Assembly (NCBI GenBank): GCA_937136055.1
Contig: CAKZOD010000121.1
Location: 1 to 39,772, forward strand
Length of the DNA stretch: 39,772 nucleotides
From: an uncultured Oceanospirillaceae bacterium
Lineage (GTDB): Bacteria; Pseudomonadota; Gammaproteobacteria; Pseudomonadales; Balneatricaceae
Direction of reading: 5' to 3'
The translations under genes and the position numbers were made by a program. Of this stretch, positions 23,723 through 31,476 are shown piece by piece; positions within the stretch are counted from its first letter, which is position 1, and each line of letters opens with the position of its first letter. Under the pieces are notes generated by a model. It worked only from the letters and a program-made list of their open reading frames with translations, was not told the origin of the DNA and made no database searches.

Positions 23723-25369
23723 ATGGCAAATTTTGCTTTCATTAACGGTGAAGTCATCACCGTCGATCAATCCGATCGCATCTGCTCAGCGGTGCTAGTG
23801 ACCGATGATAAAATTGCCGCCGTCGGCACAGATATCGAAGTACTGCAGCAATCCAGCGACCAACACAAAGTCATCGATCTTGAAGGGCGCACACTGATGC
23901 CTGCCTTCATCGATGCTCACAACCATTTAACCCATCAAGGTGCTGCTTTTGCGACGGTTGACTTCGGCTACCCAGCTGTTTCTTCTATCGATGGTTTAAG
24001 AGGCGCATTGCAACAAGCAACCGAAAACTGCGCTAAAGGCCAGTGGGTACGAGGCTGGGGATTAAATTTTGAGAAGTTCCCCGACAATCGCGTACCAACT
24101 CGTTGGGATATTGATGATTTAAGCCCTGATAACCCTGTTTGTATTGTCCACATCAGCGGCCACAACGTACTTGTGAATAGTTTAGCCCTTGAGCTTGCAG
24201 GCATCACCGACGATACCCCCGATCCAGATGGCGGTAAGTTCATTCGCGATGAGCAAGGTCGAATTACCGGTTATGCCTTTGATAGCGCGCAGCAGCTGGT
24301 TATCCCAACCAGTGTAGATGTTGGCCATCACGGCCCAGATATTGGCTATGATCTACCTCTTGAAGAGCTTGTCGACGATATCGACAGAGCTTGTAAAGCC
24401 TACCTCAAAGTGGGGATTACTTCCGTGGTTGATCCACAAGTAACCACCCGCGAAATGCCCGGTTATATGCAGGCGCGTAAAGAAGGCAAGCTGACTATAA
24501 AGACCACTTGCATGTACCTCTCTAATCACCAAACGGCGATCAACGAACTAGGCATTACCGACCATATCGGCAATGACTTACTTTCAATCGGGCCGATGAA
24601 ATACTACTGCGATGGCGCCCTAATTGGCGGCACAGCGCTGTTTTATGCAGATGAGCCACAAGGCGATCATGGCTGTAAGTGCAATAAGAGCGCTGGGCGC
24701 GGTTACACTTACTGGCCCGATGTTAAAGCCTTCCAAGAAGCGCTGATCGACACCCACTCACGGGGCATGCAGTTTGGCGTTCATACCCAAGGGGATATGG
24801 CGATGGACATCGTCTTGGACGCGATTGAAGAAGCACACAAGCGCTTTCCTAGATCAGATACCCGCCACCGTATTGAGCACTGCCACGGACCTAGCCGCGA
24901 GCAGGTTCAGCGCATCAAACGCTTAGGGGTTATTCCTGTTACTCAGCCGGGGCAAATATTTGAAACTGGTGATGACTTAACTGAGATCTATGGCGAGAAG
25001 CGTGCCAAACGTTTTTGCCCACTGCGTGACATGCTAGATGATCAAGTTCCCTGCGTCGTCAGCACCGATGCCTTTGTGCAATCTTACAAACCTTTTGATG
25101 CCATCAGCGCTGCGGTCAATCGCACTAGCTTAACGGGCAAAGATATGGGGCAAGGTCAGCGCATTAGCATGCTAGAAGCGATTCGCTGCTACACCTACAA
25201 CGCTGCTTATTCGGTGTATCACGAAACTCGTAAAGGCTCGATTGAAGTGGGCAAACTTGCAGATTTGGTTGTGGTTGATGGTACCTTGTTAAGCACCCCT
25301 GATTCAGAAATTACCAAGCTTGAAGTCGCCATGACTATCTCTAACGGAGAAGTTTTATACCAAAAATAA
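23723..25369 (+). CDS. Amidohydrolase of the YtcJ/NfdA group (Amidohydro_3)
   Basis: A metal-dependent hydrolase of 548 residues. It has the N-terminal beta-sandwich strand (NGEVITVDQ), the first metal motif DAHNHL, then FGVHTQGD and RIEHCH histidines, the catalytic Asp in VVSTDAFVQSYKPFDA, and the C-terminal GSIEVGKLADLVVVDG, all intact. Members hydrolyse amide bonds of N-acyl or N-formyl amines and related compounds, and annotation by substrate is unreliable. The BCCT transporter gene follows by 207 bases in the same direction, so imported quaternary ammonium amides or esters are a possible substrate. No signal peptide; cytoplasmic. Confidence 0.9.
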   Translation: MANFAFINGEVITVDQSDRICSAVLVTDDKIAAVGTDIEVLQQSSDQHKVIDLEGRTLMPAFIDAHNHLTHQGAAFATVDFGYPAVSSIDGLRGALQQATENCAKGQWVRGWGLNFEKFPDNRVPTRWDIDDLSPDNPVCIVHISGHNVLVNSLALELAGITDDTPDPDGGKFIRDEQGRITGYAFDSAQQLVIPTSVDVGHHGPDIGYDLPLEELVDDIDRACKAYLKVGITSVVDPQVTTREMPGYMQARKEGKLTIKTTCMYLSNHQTAINELGITDHIGNDLLSIGPMKYYCDGALIGGTALFYADEPQGDHGCKCNKSAGRGYTYWPDVKAFQEALIDTHSRGMQFGVHTQGDMAMDIVLDAIEEAHKRFPRSDTRHRIEHCHGPSREQVQRIKRLGVIPVTQPGQIFETGDDLTEIYGEKRAKRFCPLRDMLDDQVPCVVSTDAFVQSYKPFDAISAAVNRTSLTGKDMGQGQRISMLEAIRCYTYNAAYSVYHETRKGSIEVGKLADLVVVDGTLLSTPDSEITKLEVAMTISNGEVLYQK

Positions 25370-25576
25370 CACCCGGCGCTTTCGAGTTAGCGCTATCGCA
25401 ATACCTTGATAAGAACGACTTGCACTCAACACACCCCTTAACTGTGATTGAGAGCAAGCTCGGAGGTGACCGTCAAAAAGCTTATGGTAAAATACTGTTC
25501 GCTACGGTTGATGGTCTTCCCTCTCCTTAATCTCAAAAGAAATGATCCAACAATAAAAACAAGTAGGAGAACTAAA

Positions 25577-27115
25577 ATGGAAAACCAACCAACAGCCTCA
25601 TCCAAAGGCTTTTTGGGTGATTATGACAAACCTTTATTTTGGAGCAGCGCCCTCTTAACGCTGGCCATTGTCTGTGTCGGTGCTATCAGCCCTGACACCT
25701 TAAAATCATACGCGAGCACCGCACAAGGCTTTTTAAGTAACCAGTTTGGCTGGGCATTTATCCTAGCCCTTGGCACTTATGTAGGCCTTGGCCTCTGGAT
25801 TGGCTTTAGCCGCTACGGCAACCTAAAGCTAGGTACGAAAGACGATACCCCAGAGTTCAGCACTTTTACTTGGGTAGCGATGCTATTCAGCTGTGGCATC
25901 GGCGTCGGCTTTTTACTGTGGGGCGTTGCAGAACCGCTCTACCACTACATGCAAACCCCTTACATGGCAACACCTGCAACCCCTGAAGCCATTCCTGTTG
26001 CCCTGCAAATCACCTCGCTACACTGGGGTTTACATACTTGGATGGGTTACTGCATTGTCGGTTTATGTATTGCATTTCCAGCCTTTCGCTACAACAAACC
26101 GATGAACATCGGTGTGTCACTTATCGGTTTGTTAGGTGAAAATGCTCAGCAAACTATTTGGGCGAGACTGCTTGATTTAGTCGGCGCTGTAGCAACTATC
26201 GGCGGTATCGCAACTGTTCTAGGCTTAGGCGTTATCTCTATCGATTACGGCATCAGCCATATCTTTGGCATCGAGACCAGCAACACAGGTAAAGTTATCA
26301 TCATTGCGGTATTGGCAATCATGTATAGCTTATCTGCTACCTCGGGGCTGCAAAAAGGGGTCGCTTATTTAAGTACAATTAATGTCTTTGTCGTTATCGC
26401 ACTGTGCTTGTTTTTGCTTTTCACTGGCGATACCAACACCCTTTTACGCTACTACGTTACAGGCATTGGTAACTACTTAGGTAACCTGCTGCCAATGACA
26501 TTCTGGGCTGATCCTCAGGCGAAGAGCGGCTGGTTAAACTGGTGGACAGTGTTTTACTGGTTAATCGTTATCTCTTGGTCGCCATTTGTGGGTGGCTTTG
26601 TAGCGCGTATCTCAAGAGGCCGTACTCTGCGTGAGTTCATCTTATTCGCGGTATTAACGCCAACTATCTGCTCAATGTTGTGGTTTGCTGTTATCGGCGG
26701 CTCAGCGATCAACTTAGAAGCAGCTGGTGAAGTTAAAATCTTTGAAGCAGTACAGGCAAACTTAGGTTCGGGCATTTACGTATTACTCGAAAGCTTCCCT
26801 CTAAGCAGCCTATTAAGTGTAGTGGTGTTTGTCAGCATGATTATCTTCTTAGTCACCTCCGCTGACTCCGCTTGTTTCTTCGTGGCGATGCAAATGTCAA
26901 AAGGCAACTACGATCCGACGATCGGCATGAAATTGACTTGGGGTTTATTCACTGGCTTGCTAGCGATTGTGCTCTTGCTCAGCGGCGGCCTGAAGGCGGT
27001 ACAAACCGCATCGATAGTGGCAGGTAGCCCATTCGCAATAGCCATCGGCTTCATGATTTGGTCACTGATTCGCTCATTGAAAGCTGAGTATAAGAAAGAG
27101 TTCCCTGAAAAGTAA
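25577..27115 (+). CDS. BCCT-family betaine/carnitine/choline transporter
   Basis: A 512-residue membrane protein with 12 helices. Hallmarks are ATFTW-like FSTFTWVAMLFSCGIGVGFL, LLWGVAEPLYHY, and the signature helix FYWLIVISWSPFVGGFVARI followed by SRGRTLREF. The true start is the ATG at 25577 behind TAGGAGA; the open frame upstream is leader. The cytoplasmic C-terminal tail is short (about 12 residues after the last helix), so an osmosensory domain as in BetP is unlikely and nutrient uptake or exchange is more likely. It is downstream of the amidohydrolase and 11 kb from the quaternary-ammonium-type dioxygenase. The exact substrate cannot be read. Confidence 0.92.
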   Translation: MENQPTASSKGFLGDYDKPLFWSSALLTLAIVCVGAISPDTLKSYASTAQGFLSNQFGWAFILALGTYVGLGLWIGFSRYGNLKLGTKDDTPEFSTFTWVAMLFSCGIGVGFLLWGVAEPLYHYMQTPYMATPATPEAIPVALQITSLHWGLHTWMGYCIVGLCIAFPAFRYNKPMNIGVSLIGLLGENAQQTIWARLLDLVGAVATIGGIATVLGLGVISIDYGISHIFGIETSNTGKVIIIAVLAIMYSLSATSGLQKGVAYLSTINVFVVIALCLFLLFTGDTNTLLRYYVTGIGNYLGNLLPMTFWADPQAKSGWLNWWTVFYWLIVISWSPFVGGFVARISRGRTLREFILFAVLTPTICSMLWFAVIGGSAINLEAAGEVKIFEAVQANLGSGIYVLLESFPLSSLLSVVVFVSMIIFLVTSADSACFFVAMQMSKGNYDPTIGMKLTWGLFTGLLAIVLLLSGGLKAVQTASIVAGSPFAIAIGFMIWSLIRSLKAEYKKEFPEK

Positions 27116-27127
27116 TAGGGTAATAAC

Positions 27128-27156
27128 GGGCACTTAGCGAATGAAGCTAAGTGCCC
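27128..27156 (+). terminator. Stem-loop after the BCCT gene
   Basis: Perfect 11-base arms GGGCACTTAGC and GCTAAGTGCCC around a 7-base loop, 12 bases past the stop. No U tract follows, so it may be a factor-dependent terminator or an mRNA 3' protector. Confidence 0.55.
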
Positions 27157-27298
27157 AGTCAATAATGCCCTGATTGACCATCTTCTCTAACTTTCAAAAG
27201 CATCTCACATCTGAATCCTTTACCCCTTACCTAAAGCTATTGAATTAACCGCTCAGTGCTCTTTAATCCGGGTTCAAACTAAATTCCATTTTACAATC

Positions 27299-27317
27299 TA
27301 TACGCACTCTGCGTATA
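27299..27317. promoter_or_regulatory. Palindrome before the split higB gene
   Basis: TATACGC-ACTCT-GCGTATA, perfect 7-base arms, ends 8 bases before the original higB ATG. It is the likely HigA operator. Confidence 0.55.
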
Positions 27318-27325
27318 CTTGTTTT

Positions 27326-27926
27326 ATGCAATGCATCTTTGTTGAATCGACACTATTTGAAAAATATCGCGCTATTCACTAAAGGGCACCTCTAAAAACC
27401 TATGATGTCTTCTGCGGACTTTCTATGTGGGTAGCGACTAGGCGTTGAGAGCAACTAATACTGGCGGTCTTAGTAAACTCAACAACAACGACGATACCCA
27501 CATAGAATGCCCGCCCTACGGGGCACCAAGACAAGCACTAGTGATGCGTTAATGAATCTCGACAGGCAACCAGCCTGCTTTTGATTCATCGCCTTCCTCT
27601 AGTGCTTGTCTTGATGCCAGAATCGTCAGAGGCTTTTAGAGATGCCCTCCTATGATGAAGAGTACAGACTTTTCCAAGCACAGCTCCTGTTAAACCCAAA
27701 ACAAGGCGATGTTATTCAGGGAACAGGGGGTTTACGAAAGATTCGAATTGCAAACAAAAGTAAAGGTAAACGCGGTGGTTCAAGGATTATTTATTACTTT
27801 CTTGATGAAAAGCGGCGTTGCTATTTGCTCACTATTTACGCAAAAAATGAAATATCAGATTTAACAGCTGATCAGAAAAAGCATTTAAAAGCTTTTGTAG
27901 AGGTATGGCGAAATGAACAAACGTGA
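27326..27926 (+). pseudogene. higB: HigB2-type (RelE superfamily) toxin gene split by a MITE
   Basis: The toxin frame starts at ATG 27326 with 18 codons (MQCIFVESTLFEKYRAIH) and then meets a TAA created by an inserted 268-bp element. It resumes after the element with YDEEYRLFQAQLLLNPKQGD and runs to 27926. Removing the element and one CTA duplicate joins the two parts in frame to 109 residues, the family's usual length (V. cholerae HigB2 is about 110). The rest holds the RelE-like GTGGLRKIRI and GGSRIIYYFLDEKRRCYLLTIY. An ATG in the element's right end could start an N-truncated product from 27642. The toxin is probably inactive or hypomorphic; the antitoxin is intact. Confidence 0.85.
27382..27649. 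mobile_element. 268-bp MITE with terminal inverted repeats and CTA duplication
   Basis: Ends are AAGGGCACCTCTAAAAACCT and, read inward from the right, GAGGGCATCTCTAAAAGCCT, about 17 of 20 bases matching. The flanking CTA at 27379-27381 and 27650-27652 is the target duplication. Inside are two large hairpins: arms CTATGTGGGTA/TACCCACATAG (27423-27433, 27495-27505) and AAGACAAGCACTAG/CTAGTGCTTGTCTT (27528-27541, 27599-27612), each with smaller nested stems (GTTGAG/CTCAAC; ATGAATC/GATTCAT). No transposase, so it must be mobilised in trans. TIR style and 3-bp duplication resemble IS5-related elements; the parent is unknown to me. Confidence 0.85.
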
Positions 27927-28227
27927 TTTATTTTCAGAATTAAGCTCTGCTCTTGTTGAAGCCAAAGAGCACTCAGAAGGGAAGCTAACACTTAAATCTC
28001 ACCAATTAAGTGATGTTAATGAACTCGATATTTCACCCACCGAAATAGTTAACATTCGTGAGACATTCAATATGTCTCGAGGCGTATTTGCCCGATTACT
28101 GCACACCTCTTCTCGTACATTAGAAAACTGGGAACAAGGCCGCAGTGCCCCAAACGGGCAAGCTGTGACTCTCTTAAAACTAGTACAACGTTACCCTGAG
28201 ACCCTTACTCATATCGCTGAATTATAA
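27913..28227 (+). CDS. higA: HigA2-type antitoxin (XRE HTH)
   Basis: A 104-residue antitoxin. The N-terminal arm (KRDLFSELSSALVEAKEHSE, GKLTLKSHQL) would bind the toxin. The C-terminal XRE HTH spans about 42-95 (IVNIRETFNMSRGVFARLLH, then SSRTLENWEQGRSAPNGQA), as in V. cholerae HigA2. Start overlaps the toxin's 3' end by 14 bases. Being complete while the toxin is split, it would still repress the palindromic operator if transcribed; the MITE may also separate it from its native promoter. Confidence 0.9.
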   Translation: MNKRDLFSELSSALVEAKEHSEGKLTLKSHQLSDVNELDISPTEIVNIRETFNMSRGVFARLLHTSSRTLENWEQGRSAPNGQAVTLLKLVQRYPETLTHIAEL

Positions 28228-28251
28228 CATCGACAAAAAACTGGTGACCCA

Positions 28252-28653
28252 ATGCCCCAAGCTATCATTAGCCACATCACACTCGGCACCAACGACTATC
28301 AAAAAGCCGCTGCTTTCTACGATGTTGTACTTAAACCTCTCGGGTTCACTAGGCAAGCTAAACCTGCAAACAAGCCGCTTATGTATGCCATAAATGGTGA
28401 GATGCCACACTTATACTTATACAAACCTTTTGACGGCGAGCCTGCAACTTGGGGCAATGGCACTCATATCGCTTTTAATGCCAGTAGCCGAAAAGCAGTT
28501 GATGAATTCCATCAATTAGCAATTGCCAATGGCGGATTAGATGAGGGTGCACCAGGTTTAAGAGAGCATTACGGGCCGAATTATTATGCGGCTTATGTTC
28601 GTGATCTCGATGGCAATAAATTACAAGCCGTTTGTTATGAAGATGAGATGTAA
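28252..28653 (+). CDS. VOC-fold (glyoxalase-like) protein
   Basis: A 133-residue single-chain vicinal-oxygen-chelate protein made of two beta-alpha-beta-beta-beta units. The first starts ISHITLGTNDYQKAAAFYD and VVLKPLGF, the second THIAFNASSRKAVDEFH, and it ends YAAYVRDLDGNKLQAV. Metal-ligand candidates are H9, H75 and the late acidic residues. Enzymes of this size are often glyoxalase-, dioxygenase- or resistance-like, and the exact role cannot be read. It lies 24 bases after higA and may share its transcript. It converges on the RES toxin gene. Confidence 0.82.
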   Translation: MPQAIISHITLGTNDYQKAAAFYDVVLKPLGFTRQAKPANKPLMYAINGEMPHLYLYKPFDGEPATWGNGTHIAFNASSRKAVDEFHQLAIANGGLDEGAPGLREHYGPNYYAAYVRDLDGNKLQAVCYEDEM

Positions 28654-28660
28654 TATTTAA

Positions 28661-29122
28661 TTAACGAATCATTTTCTGTAATCTTGCATCGTAATAGAAA
28701 TCAACTTCGTCGACTGTTTTAATACTCCGGGCTTCACTGTGAAGAGGGTTCAAAATTAAATTGAACTCGCCTTTAATTATGGCTGAGGGTATTTGTAATC
28801 CCGCTTCTTTTCCCATAAGTAACCATTGTGAACCAAAATTTCTAGACACTTCTGAGTCGGGTAGCAGATCCCACCCTTGTGGTAGTTGCCTTTCGTTATA
28901 ACGCGCTATTGTTAAGTTATCTGGTATCCATATCGTCAGCATTTTTAACTTGGGCATAGCTAGTGCTGACTCATGTACAAACCGTTCAAGGGCCGCGAGT
29001 GATCTAGAAGATGCGGTGTACAAAATGGGCTGGCCTTTATTGTGCCAGCGACCCGAGCCATATACGCCACCTGCACCTGAGAGGTCTTTATAGCGAGCAT
29101 GAGCTAATCGATAAACCTCCAT
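28661..29122 (-). CDS. RES-domain toxin (NAD+-depleting)
   Basis: A 153-residue RES-family toxin. Known members phosphorolyse or hydrolyse NAD+. The catalytic triad in the Pseudomonas putida toxin is Arg31-Tyr41-Glu52; here R25 (GSGRWH), Y35 (ILYTASS) and E46 (AALERFVH) have identical 10/11 spacing. FGSQWLLMGKEAGLQIPSAI is the conserved C-terminal part. All key residues are present, so it should be active. It follows the Xre antitoxin gene by one base in the same direction. Confidence 0.92.
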   Translation of the reverse strand: MEVYRLAHARYKDLSGAGGVYGSGRWHNKGQPILYTASSRSLAALERFVHESALAMPKLKMLTIWIPDNLTIARYNERQLPQGWDLLPDSEVSRNFGSQWLLMGKEAGLQIPSAIIKGEFNLILNPLHSEARSIKTVDEVDFYYDARLQKMIR

Positions 29123-29123
29123 T

Positions 29124-29540
29124 TTATGCTGTCATGCCATATTTCATACGATTAATAACATCACTCACGTATTCAATACCCGTCATGGTATCAAGGTAGT
29201 CAAAGCCAGCTTTGTCACCAAAGATAACTTGCGGTGTGCTCATCCATTTTTTGGCTTGCTCTTTATTGCCAAAGTATTCTGCAGCACTTGTGTAGACGTT
29301 AATGATGGCGAGTGTATGCTCAGATTGCTGAGGTGTTAAATGCCCTTCTTTCTTGCGTTGCAAGCTACGCAAACTTACACCGATCAGAGCAGCAAACACT
29401 GCTTTTTGACTGCCAACCGCCTCTGTTGCAGTATCAAACATAGTCATCGGTAAACCTTCTCTGATCACCCGCAACATACTTTCTGTGGTACGCATTCTCT
29501 TTGCATCACCACCTAAAGTTTTATAAGCCATTGAATACAT
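29124..29540 (-). CDS. Xre/MbcA/ParS-type antitoxin of the RES toxin
   Basis: A 138-residue antitoxin. An N-terminal HTH-like part (GLPMTMFDTATEAVGSQKAV, LIGVSLRSLQRKKEGHLTPQ) precedes a C-terminal DUF2384 toxin-binding domain (YFGNKEQAKKWMSTPQVIFG, then PFDYLDT-like GFDYLDTMTGIEYV). It is a standard partner of RES toxins. AAGGAG lies 9 bases before the ATG. Two repeated boxes upstream are its probable operator. Confidence 0.9.
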   Translation of the reverse strand: MYSMAYKTLGGDAKRMRTTESMLRVIREGLPMTMFDTATEAVGSQKAVFAALIGVSLRSLQRKKEGHLTPQQSEHTLAIINVYTSAAEYFGNKEQAKKWMSTPQVIFGDKAGFDYLDTMTGIEYVSDVINRMKYGMTA

Positions 29541-29573
29541 CGTTTAACTCCTTTTTTACCTCCTTAAAGTATA

Positions 29574-29609
29574 GCGACAAATGTCGCTTTGTCAAAAGAC
29601 AAGTGTCGC
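29574..29609. promoter_or_regulatory. Twin GACAARTGTCGC boxes before the RES-Xre operon
   Basis: GACAAATGTCGC (29576-29587, within the palindrome GCGACAAATGTCGC starting at 29574) recurs as GACAAGTGTCGC (29598-29609). The spacing is 22 bases, two helical turns, just upstream of the antitoxin start; strong operator candidates. Confidence 0.65.
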
Positions 29610-29749
29610 CAAACAACCTGAGCGGCGCCGATCTTTAATCGCCCGCGGTTTTAACTGACATCAGCGCAGTGATTGGTTTGTCTAAGTTTTTACAATCTAG
29701 TAACATAAAAGCCCTCTAAAGCTCTGATTACTTTTGTAAATACTACTAT

Positions 29750-30385
29750 ATGAAAACAACCACTCAGCGACGATCTTTTCGCCGTGCCAGCGAAGAAGAA
29801 AGGCGTAGCGATTTAATTTCAGCCACTCAAGAATGTATTGTTCAAGGAGGGATAGGCGCCGTTACGCTGCGAAAAGTGGCTGAGTTTGCCGATGTTACAC
29901 CAGGGCTAGTGCGTCATTATTTCAGTGATAAAGAAACACTGTTATGTGCAGCGTATAAAGAGACGATGTCTGCTATGACTTCAAAAGCACAGGCCGAATT
30001 GAAAAAGTGCGACAAAGGAGCACTCGCAAGACTCCGCTTATTCATTGAAGTATCTCTACAAGCGCCAATCATGCAACGGCGCAGCTACCTTTTATGGGCT
30101 TCTTTCACCAGTTTAATAAACTCAATACCCGGTGTTGCAGCAATTCACCATGAGGTCTATTTAGATTTTCGCAAAGAGTGCGAGCAGCTGGTAAGAGAAG
30201 TTTTCGTGAGTTTAGACAGGGATATAAATGATCACCAAATCGTCAGTTATTCCATCGCTGTTAATGCCATCATCGATGGTTTGTGGATAGAGGGATGCCT
30301 GGCGATTGATCTCTTTGAGCAGGGCACAATAACGGAGTTAGGTGTAACTTCTGTGCAAGCTTTATTGAAATTGGATGAGCTTTAA
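29750..30385 (+). CDS. TetR-family regulator, BetI-like
   Basis: A 211-residue repressor. The N-terminal TetR HTH covers about 20-66 (LISATQECIVQGGIGAVTLR, VTPGLVRHYFSDKETLL). The C-terminal ligand domain resembles the BetI group (SYLLWASFTSLI, then YSIAVNAIIDGLWIEGCL). BetI controls choline/glycine betaine genes in E. coli. In front of a cluster that contains a quaternary-ammonium-type dioxygenase this hints at a betaine-like effector, but TetR effectors diverge quickly. No strong ribosome binding site before the ATG. Convergent with the LysR gene. Confidence 0.83.
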   Translation: MKTTTQRRSFRRASEEERRSDLISATQECIVQGGIGAVTLRKVAEFADVTPGLVRHYFSDKETLLCAAYKETMSAMTSKAQAELKKCDKGALARLRLFIEVSLQAPIMQRRSYLLWASFTSLINSIPGVAAIHHEVYLDFRKECEQLVREVFVSLDRDINDHQIVSYSIAVNAIIDGLWIEGCLAIDLFEQGTITELGVTSVQALLKLDEL

Positions 30386-30404
30386 TTACGCTTCTAATCT
30401 CTGT

Positions 30405-31280
30405 TCAAACGCTGACAATCTGTTGATAGCTCTCTAACAATTGAGTTTGCAAACACTTGATAGACGCTTCAAACCAAGGCCAATTCTTCACCGCATGTAA
30501 ATTGTACGAGACATAACAAGTGTGGCTGTACTGTTTGGCGTTTCTGACCAAAAATAGCCGATTTTCAGTTATAAGATCGCTCACCATACGATAAGGCAAG
30601 TAAGCAGAGCCGCCGTTCCTCAAGATATAATTGAGCCCCCACTGGCTATTACCCATAGTAATGGCAGTCGTTTCATCCATAGGGTAATCAATTGCATGCT
30701 CGCGACGAAAATTATTACCGTGATCAATATAGATATAGTACGCATCCATGCCATCCTCAATATCTGTGGTCGACACTTTGACAATTTTATCTGTGAATAG
30801 TGGCTGGGTTTCATAGCTGCTGTTGATATCTAGCTGAGTATCAAATGCGATGGAGATATCGATCATTCCGCTATTTAGCCATCGGTTTAGCTCGGTGTGA
30901 TCGCTGCACCAAGATGATAAGGCAGTCGTAGGGCTCAGCTTTTTAATAAAATGGAACCACTCTTGCCCGGCTCCATCCCACAAATCAAAGTGGCAACCAA
31001 TGTTGCAGGTGCTCTGAAAATTCTTTGTGAGCTCAACTTCTTGTCGCGCCTGGTCCCACACCTGAACCAATGTCTGCGCGTATCGTTTAAACTTAAATCC
31101 AGCCGAAGTCAGCTCTGCTCCGGATTTACTGCGGATCATCAACTGTTGCCCTAACAATTCCTCTAAAGCATTGATGCGCATTGTCACGGTTGACTGTGTT
31201 ACATGCAGCCGCGTGGCCGCTTTATTAAAATTACCGGCATCCATCACCTCAAGAAATGTTTTAACCATGACAAGATTCAT
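30405..31280 (-). CDS. LysR-family transcriptional regulator
   Basis: A 291-residue regulator. HTH at residues 1-60 (VKTFLEVMDAGNFNKAATRL, HVTQSTVTMRINALEELLG) and an effector domain. It is not close to the two paralogous LysR proteins elsewhere in the window. It is divergent from the LLM monooxygenase operon across 196 bases that contain a clear LysR-type dyad, so it is the probable activator of that operon. AGGGG precedes the start. Confidence 0.87.
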   Translation of the reverse strand: MNLVMVKTFLEVMDAGNFNKAATRLHVTQSTVTMRINALEELLGQQLMIRSKSGAELTSAGFKFKRYAQTLVQVWDQARQEVELTKNFQSTCNIGCHFDLWDGAGQEWFHFIKKLSPTTALSSWCSDHTELNRWLNSGMIDISIAFDTQLDINSSYETQPLFTDKIVKVSTTDIEDGMDAYYIYIDHGNNFRREHAIDYPMDETTAITMGNSQWGLNYILRNGGSAYLPYRMVSDLITENRLFLVRNAKQYSHTCYVSYNLHAVKNWPWFEASIKCLQTQLLESYQQIVSV

Positions 31281-31306
31281 GAAGTGTTTCCCCTGTTAAA
31301 CACACA

Positions 31307-31339
31307 TTATATTCAATTTATTTGAACATAATAATATAA
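31307..31339. promoter_or_regulatory. LysR-type dyad in the LysR/LLM promoter
   Basis: TTCAA-TTTAT-TTGAA (31312-31326) fits the T-N11-A LysR box and is nested in outer arms TTATATT (31307-31313) and AATATAA (31333-31339). Confidence 0.5.
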
Positions 31340-31476
31340 ATTATTCGTTTTACAAAACTTAAGAGTTTATTAATAATTTTAACGACTCGCTGTGAGGTGC
31401 TTGTGACTTAATCGCATGCGCTTTAGCAACAGCTACTGCGAGATCACCAATAACAATAATATTCAAAGGGCTACCC

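Noticed and set aside
27379..27652. CRISPR or integron attC interpretation of the palindromes
   Set aside because: There is one pair of terminal repeats with a 3-base target duplication and no repeated spacers; a MITE explains all of it.
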